Assembly: GCA_937876225.1 (NCBI GenBank)
Contig: CALFIC010000010.1
Coordinates: 1 to 21,700, forward strand
Direction: 5' to 3'
DNA length: 21,700 nucleotides
From: an uncultured Chloroflexota bacterium
GTDB lineage: Bacteria > Chloroflexota > Chloroflexia > Chloroflexales > Roseiflexaceae
In this document: in pieces, positions 14,839 through 21,700 of the stretch
Layout of the letters: each line of letters begins with the position of its first letter
Numbering within the stretch: the stretch's first letter is position 1
Program-made: the position numbers and the translations under genes
The notes under the pieces: model-generated
Told to the model about the DNA's origin: nothing
What the model saw: the letters and a program-made list of their open reading frames with translations, nothing else
Databases searched by the model: none

Positions 14839-15132
14839 TGGTTTGGTATCAGGGTTTGTGGTCATTAATGACAGGAGATTGAGTTGGTCGTTCAGGAGTG
14901 ATTCATCAAAAATCGTCGTATCTTCGACAGCGGCATAGGCTTGACCACAGGCAATCGCGAGGTTGCGATACGCAAGGTTGTTGGGGTGGTTCTGGGCTAT
15001 TGCAAGAGCATGCAGATATTCATTCCGCCGCCGTTCGATAAGTTTTTGATTAATAGCACTTTTATGCGTAGTCTGTATGGTCACGAGCATAATAAATGTG
15101 AATAAAAGCAATATTCCCAATATCAATTCCAT
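14809..15132 (-). CDS. Small membrane-anchored protein of unknown function (107 aa)
   Basis: ATG 15132 has AAGGA eight nt upstream. Residues about 3-20 form one transmembrane helix (LILGILLLFTFIMLVTI). A basic, helical cytosolic-type segment follows (KLIERRRNEYLHALAIAQ), then NHPNNLAYRNLAIACGQAY and TTIFDESLLNDQLNLL. The last two parts resemble a short helical domain I recall from small bacterial proteins (RALALGRAY...FDE...NDI), but I cannot name the family. Neighbours are convergent or divergent, so it is probably monocistronic. Confidence 0.6.
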   Translation of the reverse strand: MELILGILLLFTFIMLVTIQTTHKSAINQKLIERRRNEYLHALAIAQNHPNNLAYRNLAIACGQAYAAVEDTTIFDESLLNDQLNLLSLMTTNPDTKPLSWWHRITE

Positions 15133-15300
15133 GGAATGTCCTTACTCGATTTTCTACTTGACGAGTAATACGGAACAAATATCCAAAAAGATGTATCGAA
15201 AAATACCATTGTTCAATTTATTGGACGCAATCATTGCTTTTGCAAATGAGATAGCTGTTAAGATACCATAATACGTTTTTTGAAAGAAAGGGGCTTCCTA

Positions 15301-15699
15301 ATGCAAATTACCACATTACTGCCCAAATTTATTGCGGGAGTGATTGCGTGTGGAGTGTTGAGCACTGCGCTTGCCATGGTGACACAACGAAGCCTCAATC
15401 AATATGGGGTATTAGCTGGTTTGCTGGTTGCCGTGCTTTGTCTGATGTTCGCCTATTGGGCAGAGACTGCGGGACAAGTCTGGTGCATCTTGTTGCTCGT
15501 GAGCATTATTCCTTGTCTGGTGGTGGCATTATTCTCGCCTGAATTGGTGGCATTGCCGGGGCGATATCTCGATTATGCCTGGTTATTCCCTCAGTACGAT
15601 ACGACCGCCATCAATAACCTCGAGCAGTGGATTACCGCGTTGGCGGTGCCGGTGGCGGTGGTGTGTGGGGTAGGTGGCTGGTGGAATTGGGGGAAATAA
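15301..15699 (+). CDS. Small multi-pass membrane protein of unknown function (132 aa)
   Basis: ATG 15301 is chosen because AAAGGGG lies seven nt upstream; an in-frame ATG 21 nt earlier lacks a site. Four hydrophobic segments are visible: FIAGVIACGVLSTALAMV, YGVLAGLLVAVLCLMFAYW, WCILLLVSIIPCLVVALF and ITALAVPVAVVCGVGGWW. An extra-membrane loop (about residues 85-105, PGRYLDYAWLFPQYD) lies before the last one. I recognise no family. It is followed by a strong terminator and faces the 55-aa gene. Confidence 0.6.
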   Translation: MQITTLLPKFIAGVIACGVLSTALAMVTQRSLNQYGVLAGLLVAVLCLMFAYWAETAGQVWCILLLVSIIPCLVVALFSPELVALPGRYLDYAWLFPQYDTTAINNLEQWITALAVPVAVVCGVGGWWNWGK

Positions 15700-15707
15700 T
15701 AGATGAA

Positions 15708-15739
15708 AAAGTGGTGGTGCGCTAGCACACCACCACTTT
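15708..15739. terminator. Bidirectional intrinsic terminator
   Basis: A 12-bp perfect stem (AAAGTGGTGGTG, 15708-15719, with its complement at 15728-15739) has an 8-nt loop and A/T runs at both ends. It lies between the convergent genes ending at 15699 and 15755. Confidence 0.85.
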
Positions 15740-15754
15740 GTTGCCACATAGCAC

Positions 15755-15922
15755 TTATTTGGCGTCACGCAGAAAACGTGATGCCAGCATAAACACCAAG
15801 GCCACAATCAACAAAATCCATGACCACGTGCTGATACCAAAGTAATACTGCGCAATCAGTGATCCTGACACCGCCACTAGACCGGCAATGTTGAAATAGA
15901 TGCGTTGTTGACGTTTGTCCAT
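15755..15922 (-). CDS. 55-aa membrane protein, likely cotranslated with the M20 peptidase
   Basis: ATG 15922 is 3 nt after the M20 stop codon, and AGGTGAG from the end of the peptidase gene serves as its ribosome-binding site. A basic start (MDKRQQRIYF) precedes two hydrophobic stretches (NIAGLVAVSGSLIAQYYFGI and WSWILLIVALVFMLAS) and a basic tail (RFLRDAK). This fits a two-helix hairpin with both ends in the cytosol. The codons look normal for the neighbourhood, and a terminator follows 15 nt after the stop. I recognise no family. Confidence 0.7.
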   Translation of the reverse strand: MDKRQQRIYFNIAGLVAVSGSLIAQYYFGISTWSWILLIVALVFMLASRFLRDAK

Positions 15923-15925
15923 AAA

Positions 15926-17296
15926 TTACTCACCTAATTGACTAAAGAAACGGATGCAGGTGCGGATAGCGGCGTTGTAATAAGGCAAGTGGAATTTTTC
16001 GTTGGGGGCATGTACGTTGTCGTCAGATAATCCAAAGCCCAACATCACACACGGTGCCTTGAGTTTGCTGTCAAACAAGGCCGCCACAGGGATGGAGCCA
16101 CCGCCACGCACATATTCCACGGGGTTTTCGGGGAATTCTACGCCGTAGGCGGCTGCGGCCACCTTGAGGACGGCGGCGTCGAGGGGCAACAACAACGGCT
16201 CGCCGCCATTGAGCCACACTACGTCCATTTTGACTGCTTCGGGAGCGAGCTCTGCCACGCGGGCTTTGAGCAAGTGGAAGACTTTGTGGGAATCTTGGCC
16301 GGGGGCGAGGCGCAGGCTGACCTTGGCTTTGGCTTCGGCAGGGATGACGGTTTTGGTGCCTTCACCGATAAAACCACCGATAATCCCGTGGACTTCGAAG
16401 GTCGGGCGCGAGGTCATGCGCTCCATGGCGCTATATTGTTGCTCACCCGGGAATGAATCAATGCCAGCGGCAGCCATCAAGGCCTCGCCCCGTTGTTGTG
16501 ATTGGCGGTCGAGGATGGCGCGCTCTTCGCTACTGAGAGGGCGGAGCATTTCGTAGAGCCCGGGCAAGTTGATGAAGCCATCGCGTCCCTTGAGGTCGGC
16601 CAGCACCCACGCCAAGGCTTGGATGGGGTTGGGGGCGATGCCGCCGTAACCACCCGAATGCAAGTCGCCTTTGGCACCGTTGGCGGTGATTTCGACATAG
16701 GTCATGCCCCGCAGTGAGTGGGTGATGGTGGGGACATCTTTGGCGACCATGCCAGTGTCGAGGATGAGGATGTAGTCACAGGCCAAGGCCGCCACATTGT
16801 GCTCGACATAATGGCTAATAGATTCGCTACCTGATTCTTCTTCGCCTTCGAGCAAAATCTTGATGTTGACATTGAGGCCGTCGGTGGCAATCAACGATTC
16901 GAGGGCTTTGATGATGGCGAGGGTGGGACCTTTGTCGTCGACGGCGCCACGGGCATACAGGCTATCGCCCTTGAGGGTCGGTTCAAAGGGCGGTGTATGC
17001 CAGAGTGACACAGGGTCGACGGGTTGGACATCGAAGTGGCCATAGACCAGCACGGTGGGTTTGGCGGGGTCGATAATGCGTTCGGCATAGACGAGGGGCA
17101 ATGCGATGCTTTCGACCACTTGGGCATTGCTAAAGCCGATGGTGTTGATATGGGCGGCCAGCCATTCGGCGGCACGGCGCACATCGGGATGATAGTCCGA
17201 AATGCCACTGATGCTGGGGATGCGGATCAGGGCTTTGAGTTCTTCGAGGAAGCGGTCACTATTGCTGGCCGCATATTGCAAGGCTGCATTGGTCAT
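15926..17296 (-). CDS. M20-family metallodipeptidase
   Basis: The protein has 456 aa, the usual length for the dipeptidase (CNDP/DapE-like) branch of M20. These are cytoplasmic di-zinc enzymes that cleave dipeptides or related amides. Motifs are complete: YGHFDVQPVD (His87, Asp89), ARGAVDDKGP (bridging Asp120), LLEGEEESGSES (catalytic and metal Glu near 152-153), ILDTG (metal Asp), the dimerisation-domain GDLHSGGYGG, and C-terminal NVHAPNEKF (last metal His). ATG 17296 has AAAGGA seven nt upstream, and GCTACAAT lies 38 nt before it. It is cotranscribed with the 55-aa membrane protein. The exact peptide substrate is not evident. Confidence 0.92.
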   Translation of the reverse strand: MTNAALQYAASNSDRFLEELKALIRIPSISGISDYHPDVRRAAEWLAAHINTIGFSNAQVVESIALPLVYAERIIDPAKPTVLVYGHFDVQPVDPVSLWHTPPFEPTLKGDSLYARGAVDDKGPTLAIIKALESLIATDGLNVNIKILLEGEEESGSESISHYVEHNVAALACDYILILDTGMVAKDVPTITHSLRGMTYVEITANGAKGDLHSGGYGGIAPNPIQALAWVLADLKGRDGFINLPGLYEMLRPLSSEERAILDRQSQQRGEALMAAAGIDSFPGEQQYSAMERMTSRPTFEVHGIIGGFIGEGTKTVIPAEAKAKVSLRLAPGQDSHKVFHLLKARVAELAPEAVKMDVVWLNGGEPLLLPLDAAVLKVAAAAYGVEFPENPVEYVRGGGSIPVAALFDSKLKAPCVMLGFGLSDDNVHAPNEKFHLPYYNAAIRTCIRFFSQLGE

Positions 17297-17334
17297 GGGA
17301 GAGTCCTTTCGCCATCATCGCGATGAATGTTCCT

Positions 17335-17340
17335 ATTGTA
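17335..17340 (-). promoter_or_regulatory. Candidate -10 element (TACAAT) of the M20 gene
   Basis: GCTACAAT on the minus strand lies 38 nt before the ATG at 17296, in the 147-nt gap after the FAD monooxygenase gene. No convincing terminator for that upstream gene is seen, so some read-through is possible. Confidence 0.45.
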
Positions 17341-17443
17341 GCGCAATACCTGAGCTAATAGATGTGGGGCACGCCCTTGTTTTTGAGGGTACAACATGGT
17401 CTAGGTAGCCCGAGTCCATGAATTTTTTTGATGATATAGCCGA

Positions 17444-18715
17444 CTAATATGCCAAATCAGCCAGAGAGTTGCCGTGATTGAGGGCACTAAGGGCAAAGCC
17501 GGCGGTGGTGCGATAGCCTTCAGTGACCTGCAAAATCTCGGCGGGTGAGATGACGTCGTCGATATGGGTGAAGCCGTGGGGGGCGCGCTCTTCGACCAAC
17601 TTCATCGGCATTTCGGGGCCAAAGCCACGATTGGCGAGGACAATGTTGGCGGTGGCAGGACGCCGGACCTGGTCGTAGCGCGCCAAGGCGGTCTCGACAT
17701 CATCAGGGTAGGCCCGTAGACACCCCACTAGCACGCGGGCATCGAGGATGGCCTGCGAGGCGCCATTGGATCCGATGGGGTACATGGGGTGGGCGGCGTC
17801 ACCGAGTAGGGTGGTGCGCCCCATGCTCCACTGGGGGAGCGGGTCGCGGTCAACCATTGGGAAGCGGTAGGTGCCGGGTGCCGAGCGAATCAAGGCGGGG
17901 ACGTCGAGCCAATCAAAGCGCCAATCGGTGAAGCGATCAATGAAATCGCTGAGCACGCCGGGCTGGTTCCAGTCTTCACGTTCGGCTAGCACCATGTCGC
18001 TGGTGCGGAATTCGGCAATGAAGTTAAACAGTTGCTTGCCGTTGGGCAAGTCACGGATGGGGTAGCCGACGAATTTGTGGTCGGGGTGCCCGGCCCAGAC
18101 CATGGTGCGGCCATCAAAGACCGGTGGTGCTTCGGCGGTACCGCGCCAGAGCAGCGCGCCATTCCAGCGGGGCGGTCCCTCGTGGGGGTAGCGCAGGGCT
18201 CGCGCCACCGAATGGATGCCGTCGGCGGCGATGACCATGGCGCCCCGGACCGTGGCGCGGTGGTCACCACGGCGCCCGGCACGGAAGTGAGCGGTGGCAC
18301 CGTGGGCGTCACTATCGAGTGCGGTGAGGTGATAGCCGGTGTGGATGTGGTCGGCGCCGATGCGGGCTTTGGTGATGGCGATCAGGGTGGTCTGGAGCAG
18401 GCCGCGATGAATCGACAATTGGGGCCATTGGTAGCCGGCGGCTAACCCACGAGGCTCGCTCCAGATTTGTTGACCACGGCGGGTAAAGTAGCGCAAGGTG
18501 GTGGGCTGTATGGCGAGAGACAGTAATTCACTGAGGACGCCCAAAGCATCGAGCTCGCGGGTGGCGTGGGGCAAGAGATTGATGCCTACGCCGAGGGGGC
18601 GAATTTCGTCGACGGATTCATAGATATCACAGGGGATGCCGGCAGCATGCAGGCTGAGTGCTGTCACGAGCCCACCGATGCCGGCGCCGATGATGATGAC
18701 AGGTTGGACGTCCAT
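17444..18715 (-). CDS. FAD-dependent monooxygenase (PhzS-like flavin oxidoreductase)
   Basis: The protein has 423 aa with all three FAD/NAD(P)H hallmarks of group A flavin monooxygenases. These are GAGIGG (10-15), the DG motif VIAADGIHS (Asp165-Gly166), and the GD motif LLGDAAHPMYPIGSNGASQAI (Asp306). The early RPLGVGINLLPHA stretch is typical of the PhzS-like branch, which hydroxylates aromatic acids using NADH and O2. The start at 18715 is fixed by the short distance to the GxGxxG motif; no good ribosome-binding site is present. It begins 28 nt after the mutL stop on the same strand, so it is probably translated from the mutL transcript. The substrate is unknown. Confidence 0.88.
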   Translation of the reverse strand: MDVQPVIIIGAGIGGLVTALSLHAAGIPCDIYESVDEIRPLGVGINLLPHATRELDALGVLSELLSLAIQPTTLRYFTRRGQQIWSEPRGLAAGYQWPQLSIHRGLLQTTLIAITKARIGADHIHTGYHLTALDSDAHGATAHFRAGRRGDHRATVRGAMVIAADGIHSVARALRYPHEGPPRWNGALLWRGTAEAPPVFDGRTMVWAGHPDHKFVGYPIRDLPNGKQLFNFIAEFRTSDMVLAEREDWNQPGVLSDFIDRFTDWRFDWLDVPALIRSAPGTYRFPMVDRDPLPQWSMGRTTLLGDAAHPMYPIGSNGASQAILDARVLVGCLRAYPDDVETALARYDQVRRPATANIVLANRGFGPEMPMKLVEERAPHGFTHIDDVISPAEILQVTEGYRTTAGFALSALNHGNSLADLAY

Positions 18716-18743
18716 CGGAGGCTACTTTCTGGATGCAAAAACG

Positions 18744-20624
18744 TTAGACAATCCGACCGAATTGGCGGGCAAATAAATCGAGGCGCATGGTGATGATGGT
18801 GGGGCGGCCGTGGGGGCAGGTGCGCGGGCCGGTGCAGGCGCCGAGTTGCGTGATGAGCGCTTGTTGTTCGGCCTGCGACAAATTTTGGCCGGCGCGGATC
18901 GAGGTGTGACACGCCAGGGTAATCAACATTTTTTCTTGCCAATCACTAGGGATGCTGCCACCGGCGCCCGCCAAAAAGTCAGCGATTTGTACCAAGGCGG
19001 CTTCGAGGCGATTGGGGCTGACGGTGGCGGGGATGGCGCGCACCAGCAGTTGGTTGTCGTGTTCGTCGAGGCGGAAGCCCCATTGTTGTAATTCGTTGCG
19101 GTGATCGAGCAAGATACCATGGGTTGCCGGGGCAAAATGGAGATGTTGCGGGATGAGCAAGGGCTGGGTTTCGATTTTGCCATTGGCATGTTGGGCCATC
19201 AAGCGCTCGTAGTTGATGCGCTCGTGGGCGGCATGTTGGTCGATGACGTAGCATTCTTGGTTGGGGCCTTCGGCGAAAATATAGAGACCGGCCAGTTGGC
19301 CGATAATCCGGAGCTCGGGTAATGGCCCGGTCTGGGCTTCGCGGTTGGCGGCGACTTGGGCGGCCACGGCAGCCCCGGCGGCTTGGGCATCGGCACGGGG
19401 TGGTTGGTCAAATCGTTGCTGGACCGGACGTGACACCGGTGTCTCGGGGAAGAGTGGCCGTTCACGCAGGGGTGCCCCACCCCCACTCGGGCGTGGTTGG
19501 CTGATTGGGGGCGTGCGGGAATCGGTGTAGCCGGTACGGGGCTCGGCGGTAGTGCGTGCGGTGGGTGCTGGTACCGGCGCCGGTGCTTGTGGTGGTTGGA
19601 CAGGTTCTCCCCAGCCTTGGATGGTACTGCTTTGGTGGAGCAATTGGCGCATGGCATCGGCCAAGTTGTTGCGCACGTATTCGGGATCACGAAACTTGAC
19701 TTCGCTTTTGGTGGGGTGGACGTTGACGTCGACGGCGGCCGGGTCAACATTGATGGCCACGACCACATACGGGAAGCGCCCTTTCATCAAAAGGGTATGG
19801 TAGGCCTCGTCAAAAATCGCCGCTAATTGTCCGCGGGGGGCGATGGCGCGGCCATTGACGCTGATATGCATGGCCTCGCGGGTACCGCGACTAATGGTAG
19901 GGTCCGAAATAAATCCGTTAATCGCCAAGGCATAGATGCCGTCGCCGCGGCTATAGTCGACGGGCAACAGGTGTGATACCACGTCGATGCCGTAGACGGC
20001 GAGTAACACATCACGTAGTTGCCCGGTGCCATTGCTACTGAGGCGCGTTTTGCCGTCGACATTAAAGGTGAAGCGGATGTGGGGGTAGGCCAGGGCGTAT
20101 TGAGTCATAATAGTGGCAATCGCGGCGGTTTCGGCACCAGCAGAGCGCAAAAACTCGCGCCGCACCGGCAAATTGTAGAACAAATTGCGGATCAGGAAGG
20201 TGGTACCGACGGGAGCGCCGACAGTGCGTTTATCTTGGATTTCGCTGCCAGCGATGCGGAGCTCGACGGCTTGGGCGGCATCGCGGGTACGGCTGGTACA
20301 ACTGACTTGGGCCACGGCGGCGATGGAAGGGAGCGCTTCGCCCCGGAAGCCGAGGGTGGTGATGGCAAATAGATCTTCGGCTTTGACCAGCTTCGATGTG
20401 GCATGGCGAGCGAAGGCGGTCTCGATTTGGTCGGCAGGGATGCCGGCGCCATCGTCGCGGATAATCATCTCGCTGATACCGCCGGCCCGTACATCGACGG
20501 TAATGGTGGTGGCTTGGGCGTCGATGGCGTTTTCGACTAATTCTTTGATGACCGATGCGGGACGTTCCACCACTTCACCGGCAGCGATTTGGGCGGCAAT
20601 GGCCGGAGGGAGAATGCGAATCAT
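18744..20624 (-). CDS. mutL: DNA mismatch repair endonuclease MutL
   Basis: The protein has 626 aa from ATG 20624, chosen because the MutL N-terminus (MIRILPPAIAAQIAAGEVV) begins there and GAGG lies six nt upstream; the frame runs open 276 nt further. The GHKL ATPase shows KELVENAIDA (Glu28, Asn32), DDGAGI (57-62), TSKL and LGFRGEAL. A Pro-rich linker spans about 340-415. The C-terminal domain carries the endonuclease set: DQHAAHERINYE (462-473), ACHTSIRAG (571-579) and CPHGRP (603-608). QPLLIP (487-492) matches the beta-clamp-binding motif. MutL nicks the error-containing strand after MutS recognition, so this organism probably lacks MutH. No mutS is in the window. It diverges from the YitT gene across a region of tandem palindromes. 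Confidence 0.97.
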   Translation of the reverse strand: MIRILPPAIAAQIAAGEVVERPASVIKELVENAIDAQATTITVDVRAGGISEMIIRDDGAGIPADQIETAFARHATSKLVKAEDLFAITTLGFRGEALPSIAAVAQVSCTSRTRDAAQAVELRIAGSEIQDKRTVGAPVGTTFLIRNLFYNLPVRREFLRSAGAETAAIATIMTQYALAYPHIRFTFNVDGKTRLSSNGTGQLRDVLLAVYGIDVVSHLLPVDYSRGDGIYALAINGFISDPTISRGTREAMHISVNGRAIAPRGQLAAIFDEAYHTLLMKGRFPYVVVAINVDPAAVDVNVHPTKSEVKFRDPEYVRNNLADAMRQLLHQSSTIQGWGEPVQPPQAPAPVPAPTARTTAEPRTGYTDSRTPPISQPRPSGGGAPLRERPLFPETPVSRPVQQRFDQPPRADAQAAGAAVAAQVAANREAQTGPLPELRIIGQLAGLYIFAEGPNQECYVIDQHAAHERINYERLMAQHANGKIETQPLLIPQHLHFAPATHGILLDHRNELQQWGFRLDEHDNQLLVRAIPATVSPNRLEAALVQIADFLAGAGGSIPSDWQEKMLITLACHTSIRAGQNLSQAEQQALITQLGACTGPRTCPHGRPTIITMRLDLFARQFGRIV

Positions 20625-20649
20625 ACGACACCTCATAGGCTTTTTCTGT

Positions 20650-20698
20650 ATTATAGGGTATGCGAGGCATGCCTCGCACGTACGAGGCATGCCTCGTA
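20650..20698. promoter_or_regulatory. mutL promoter with two tandem 18-bp palindromes (probable operator)
   Basis: TGCGAGGCATGCCTCGCA (20661-20678) and TACGAGGCATGCCTCGTA (20681-20698) are each perfect palindromes. They share the 14-bp core CGAGGCATGCCTCG and are 2 nt apart, giving a 20-bp centre-to-centre spacing. A half-site, CACGAG, follows at 20701. A perfect minus-strand TATAAT (20650-20655) stands about 25 nt before the mutL ATG. With 17-nt spacing its -35 falls inside the first palindrome and has no consensus. The plus-strand YitT promoter may use the overlapping TATTAT. The layout fits a dimeric regulator binding two sites on one face of the helix. Confidence 0.6.
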
Positions 20699-20723
20699 TG
20701 CACGAGATGAATGGAGCATGATG

Positions 20724-21599
20724 ATGCGGAATCGATTGCAGCGCTGGGGCCAGATTATCTGGCCAATCCTGCGGGATGTGTGTTTGATGACGTTGGGAGC
20801 GGCGATTTCGGCGGCGGGGACGCGGATTTTTTTGATTCCCAATCAAGTAGTCATCGGGGGCGTCACGGGTATCGCCATCATCGTCAATAGCTTTTGGCAA
20901 TGGCCGGTGGGTGTGATTGTCGCCGTCATCAACGTGCCGTTGTTGTTGATTAGCATGCGTTATCTGGGTGGTTGGAAGTTTGCATTGCGTACGTTGTACA
21001 CCATTGTCATCATGTCGCTGGCACTCGAATACTCGGCAGGGTTGTTGCCAGCCGTCACCAAAGACCCCTTGCTATATAGTTTGTATGGGGGATTATTGGC
21101 GGGGGTGGGTGGCGGACTGATATTCCGGGCCCGGAGCACCGGCGGTGGTTTCGACATCGTGGCGCGTTTGCTGGAGCAACGCTTTGGGATTGCGCCTGGT
21201 CGCAGTGCCTTGCTGATGAACGGGGTAATTTATAGTGTGGCGTTTGTCCTATATGGTCCCGAAAAAATCTTGTATGCGATTTTGGTGAGCTTTGTGGCTA
21301 GCCGCGCCGTGGATGCGGTGTTATCACTGGGAAGTGGCATGAATCAAGTCTTTATCATTACCGATTGTGCCGAAGCCGTGGGCGCGGCGGTGATGCGCGA
21401 CCTCAAGCGGGGCGTGACGGTGATGGACGCCAAAGGGGGCTATACCGGCGCCGAACGGGCCATGTTGCTGTGTGTGATGACCCGGAGCGAAGTACCGACG
21501 TTGACGGCCTTGGTGGCAGCGACCGACCCCAAAGCCTTTGTGGTGGTGGGTGAGGCGATAGAAGTCTTTGGCAAGGGGTTCAGGGCATTACCGAGCTGA
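20724..21599 (+). CDS. YitT-family (DUF161/DUF2179) membrane protein
   Basis: The protein has 291 aa. Three ATGs in a row (20718, 20721, 20724) follow GGAG at 20713-20716. The third has the best spacing (7 nt) and is chosen. The N-terminal part has five to six transmembrane segments with the family's FLIPNQVVIGGVTGIAII and the Gly-rich GGLLAGVGGGLIFRARSTGGGFDI. The soluble C-terminal DUF2179 domain is complete (VFIITDCAEAV, LKRGVTVMDAKGGYTG, VVVGEAIEVFGKGF). The biochemical role of this family is not well established; a transport or sensing role is only inferred. It diverges from mutL. Confidence 0.88.
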   Translation: MRNRLQRWGQIIWPILRDVCLMTLGAAISAAGTRIFLIPNQVVIGGVTGIAIIVNSFWQWPVGVIVAVINVPLLLISMRYLGGWKFALRTLYTIVIMSLALEYSAGLLPAVTKDPLLYSLYGGLLAGVGGGLIFRARSTGGGFDIVARLLEQRFGIAPGRSALLMNGVIYSVAFVLYGPEKILYAILVSFVASRAVDAVLSLGSGMNQVFIITDCAEAVGAAVMRDLKRGVTVMDAKGGYTGAERAMLLCVMTRSEVPTLTALVAATDPKAFVVVGEAIEVFGKGFRALPS

Positions 21600-21604
21600 A
21601 TAGT

Positions 21605-21641
21605 ATCCGCAGGGAGTGGCGCCTTGCCGCTCCCTGCGGAT
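21605..21641 (+). terminator. Hairpin after the YitT-family gene
   Basis: A 16-bp stem with one G-T wobble (21605-21620 with 21626-21641) has a 5-nt loop and starts 5 nt after the stop codon. It lacks a following T-run, so it may stabilise the mRNA 3' end or terminate less efficiently. Confidence 0.6.
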
Positions 21642-21700
21642 GCGGAAAACCTACAGCGTCGGACGGATGCATCTATCGCCAATTCACGTGGCTGCGGGAG
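21642..21700. other. Window end, no clear gene
   Basis: I see no confident feature in these 59 nt. A minus-strand frame entering at 21700 reads SRSHVNWR and stops at TAG 21675-21673. It could be the C-terminus of a convergent gene beyond the window, but eight residues are too few to tell. Confidence 0.2.

Noticed and set aside
20625..20900. Upstream extension of mutL to 20900
   Set aside because: It would read through the palindromes and into the divergent YitT gene; the MutL family start and a ribosome-binding site are at 20624.
21440..21682. Minus-strand frame overlapping the end of the YitT-family gene
   Set aside because: It lies opposite the conserved DUF2179 domain and the terminal hairpin, and its start has no ribosome-binding site.

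Overview
The window looks like chromosomal DNA from a member of the Chloroflexota, probably class Chloroflexia. Three things suggest this. Secreted proteins carry Thr/Pro-rich stalks. One protein carries the repeated 'FERAR(L/M)E-H--N' element that is common in exported Chloroflexota proteins. The MutL is an endonuclease-type MutL. This assignment is an inference from protein style, as there is no rRNA or tRNA in the window. All coding calls come from reading translations, motifs, ribosome-binding sites and spacing; no database search was run.

Layout. (1) 1-2600: an exported seven-repeat RCC1-like beta-propeller with a Thr-rich tail (392-2005, +), ended by a strong hairpin terminator and bracketed by two clusters of a structured, about 100-bp non-coding repeat (1-182 and 2210-2597). 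The second cluster supplies the stop codon of the next gene. (2) 2594-10499: a carbohydrate-type catabolic cluster. On the minus strand, in order of transcription, are Gfo/Idh/MocA oxidoreductase A, a fused GATase1-like/NodB-like deacetylase protein, a phytanoyl-CoA-dioxygenase-like oxygenase, a TIM-barrel amidohydrolase, a short-chain dehydrogenase and a CBM9-like binding protein. Gfo/Idh/MocA oxidoreductase B diverges on the plus strand. Together they look able to oxidise, deacylate, hydroxylate and hydrolyse a sugar-like or cyclitol-like compound. The substrate cannot be read from the sequence, and no transporter or regulator lies in the window.

(3) 10569-14228: three tandem minus-strand paralogues of exported proteins that share one C-terminal DUF4352-like domain and differ upstream of it. 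(4) 14229-15922: an AT-rich stretch with small genes: a likely gene remnant with an in-frame stop (14590-14838), a 107-aa membrane-anchored protein, a 132-aa multi-pass membrane protein, and a 55-aa membrane protein (15755-15922) translated just after the peptidase gene. (5) 15926-18715: an M20 dipeptidase and a PhzS-like FAD monooxygenase. (6) 18744-21599: mutL, cotranscribed with the monooxygenase, diverging from a YitT-family membrane protein. The mutL/yitT intergenic region holds two adjacent perfect 18-bp palindromes placed over the predicted mutL promoter.

Regulation. Four minus-strand genes (CBM9, PhyH, Gfo A, M20) have the same octamer GCTACAAT 24-38 nt before the start codon. Gfo B has GTTACAAT at 35 nt, and mutL has TATAAT at about 25 nt. 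This looks like the local housekeeping -10 element with short leaders. Convergent gene pairs are separated by strong hairpin terminators at 2030-2064, 10509-10544 and 15708-15739.

The observations most worth following up are the tandem palindromes at mutL/yitT, the structured repeat that brackets the RCC1 gene and ends its neighbour, the disulfide-ladder RCC1 propeller, the mosaic DUF4352 paralogue array, the Lys-to-Ile change in Gfo/Idh/MocA protein A, and the uncharacterised catabolic cluster.
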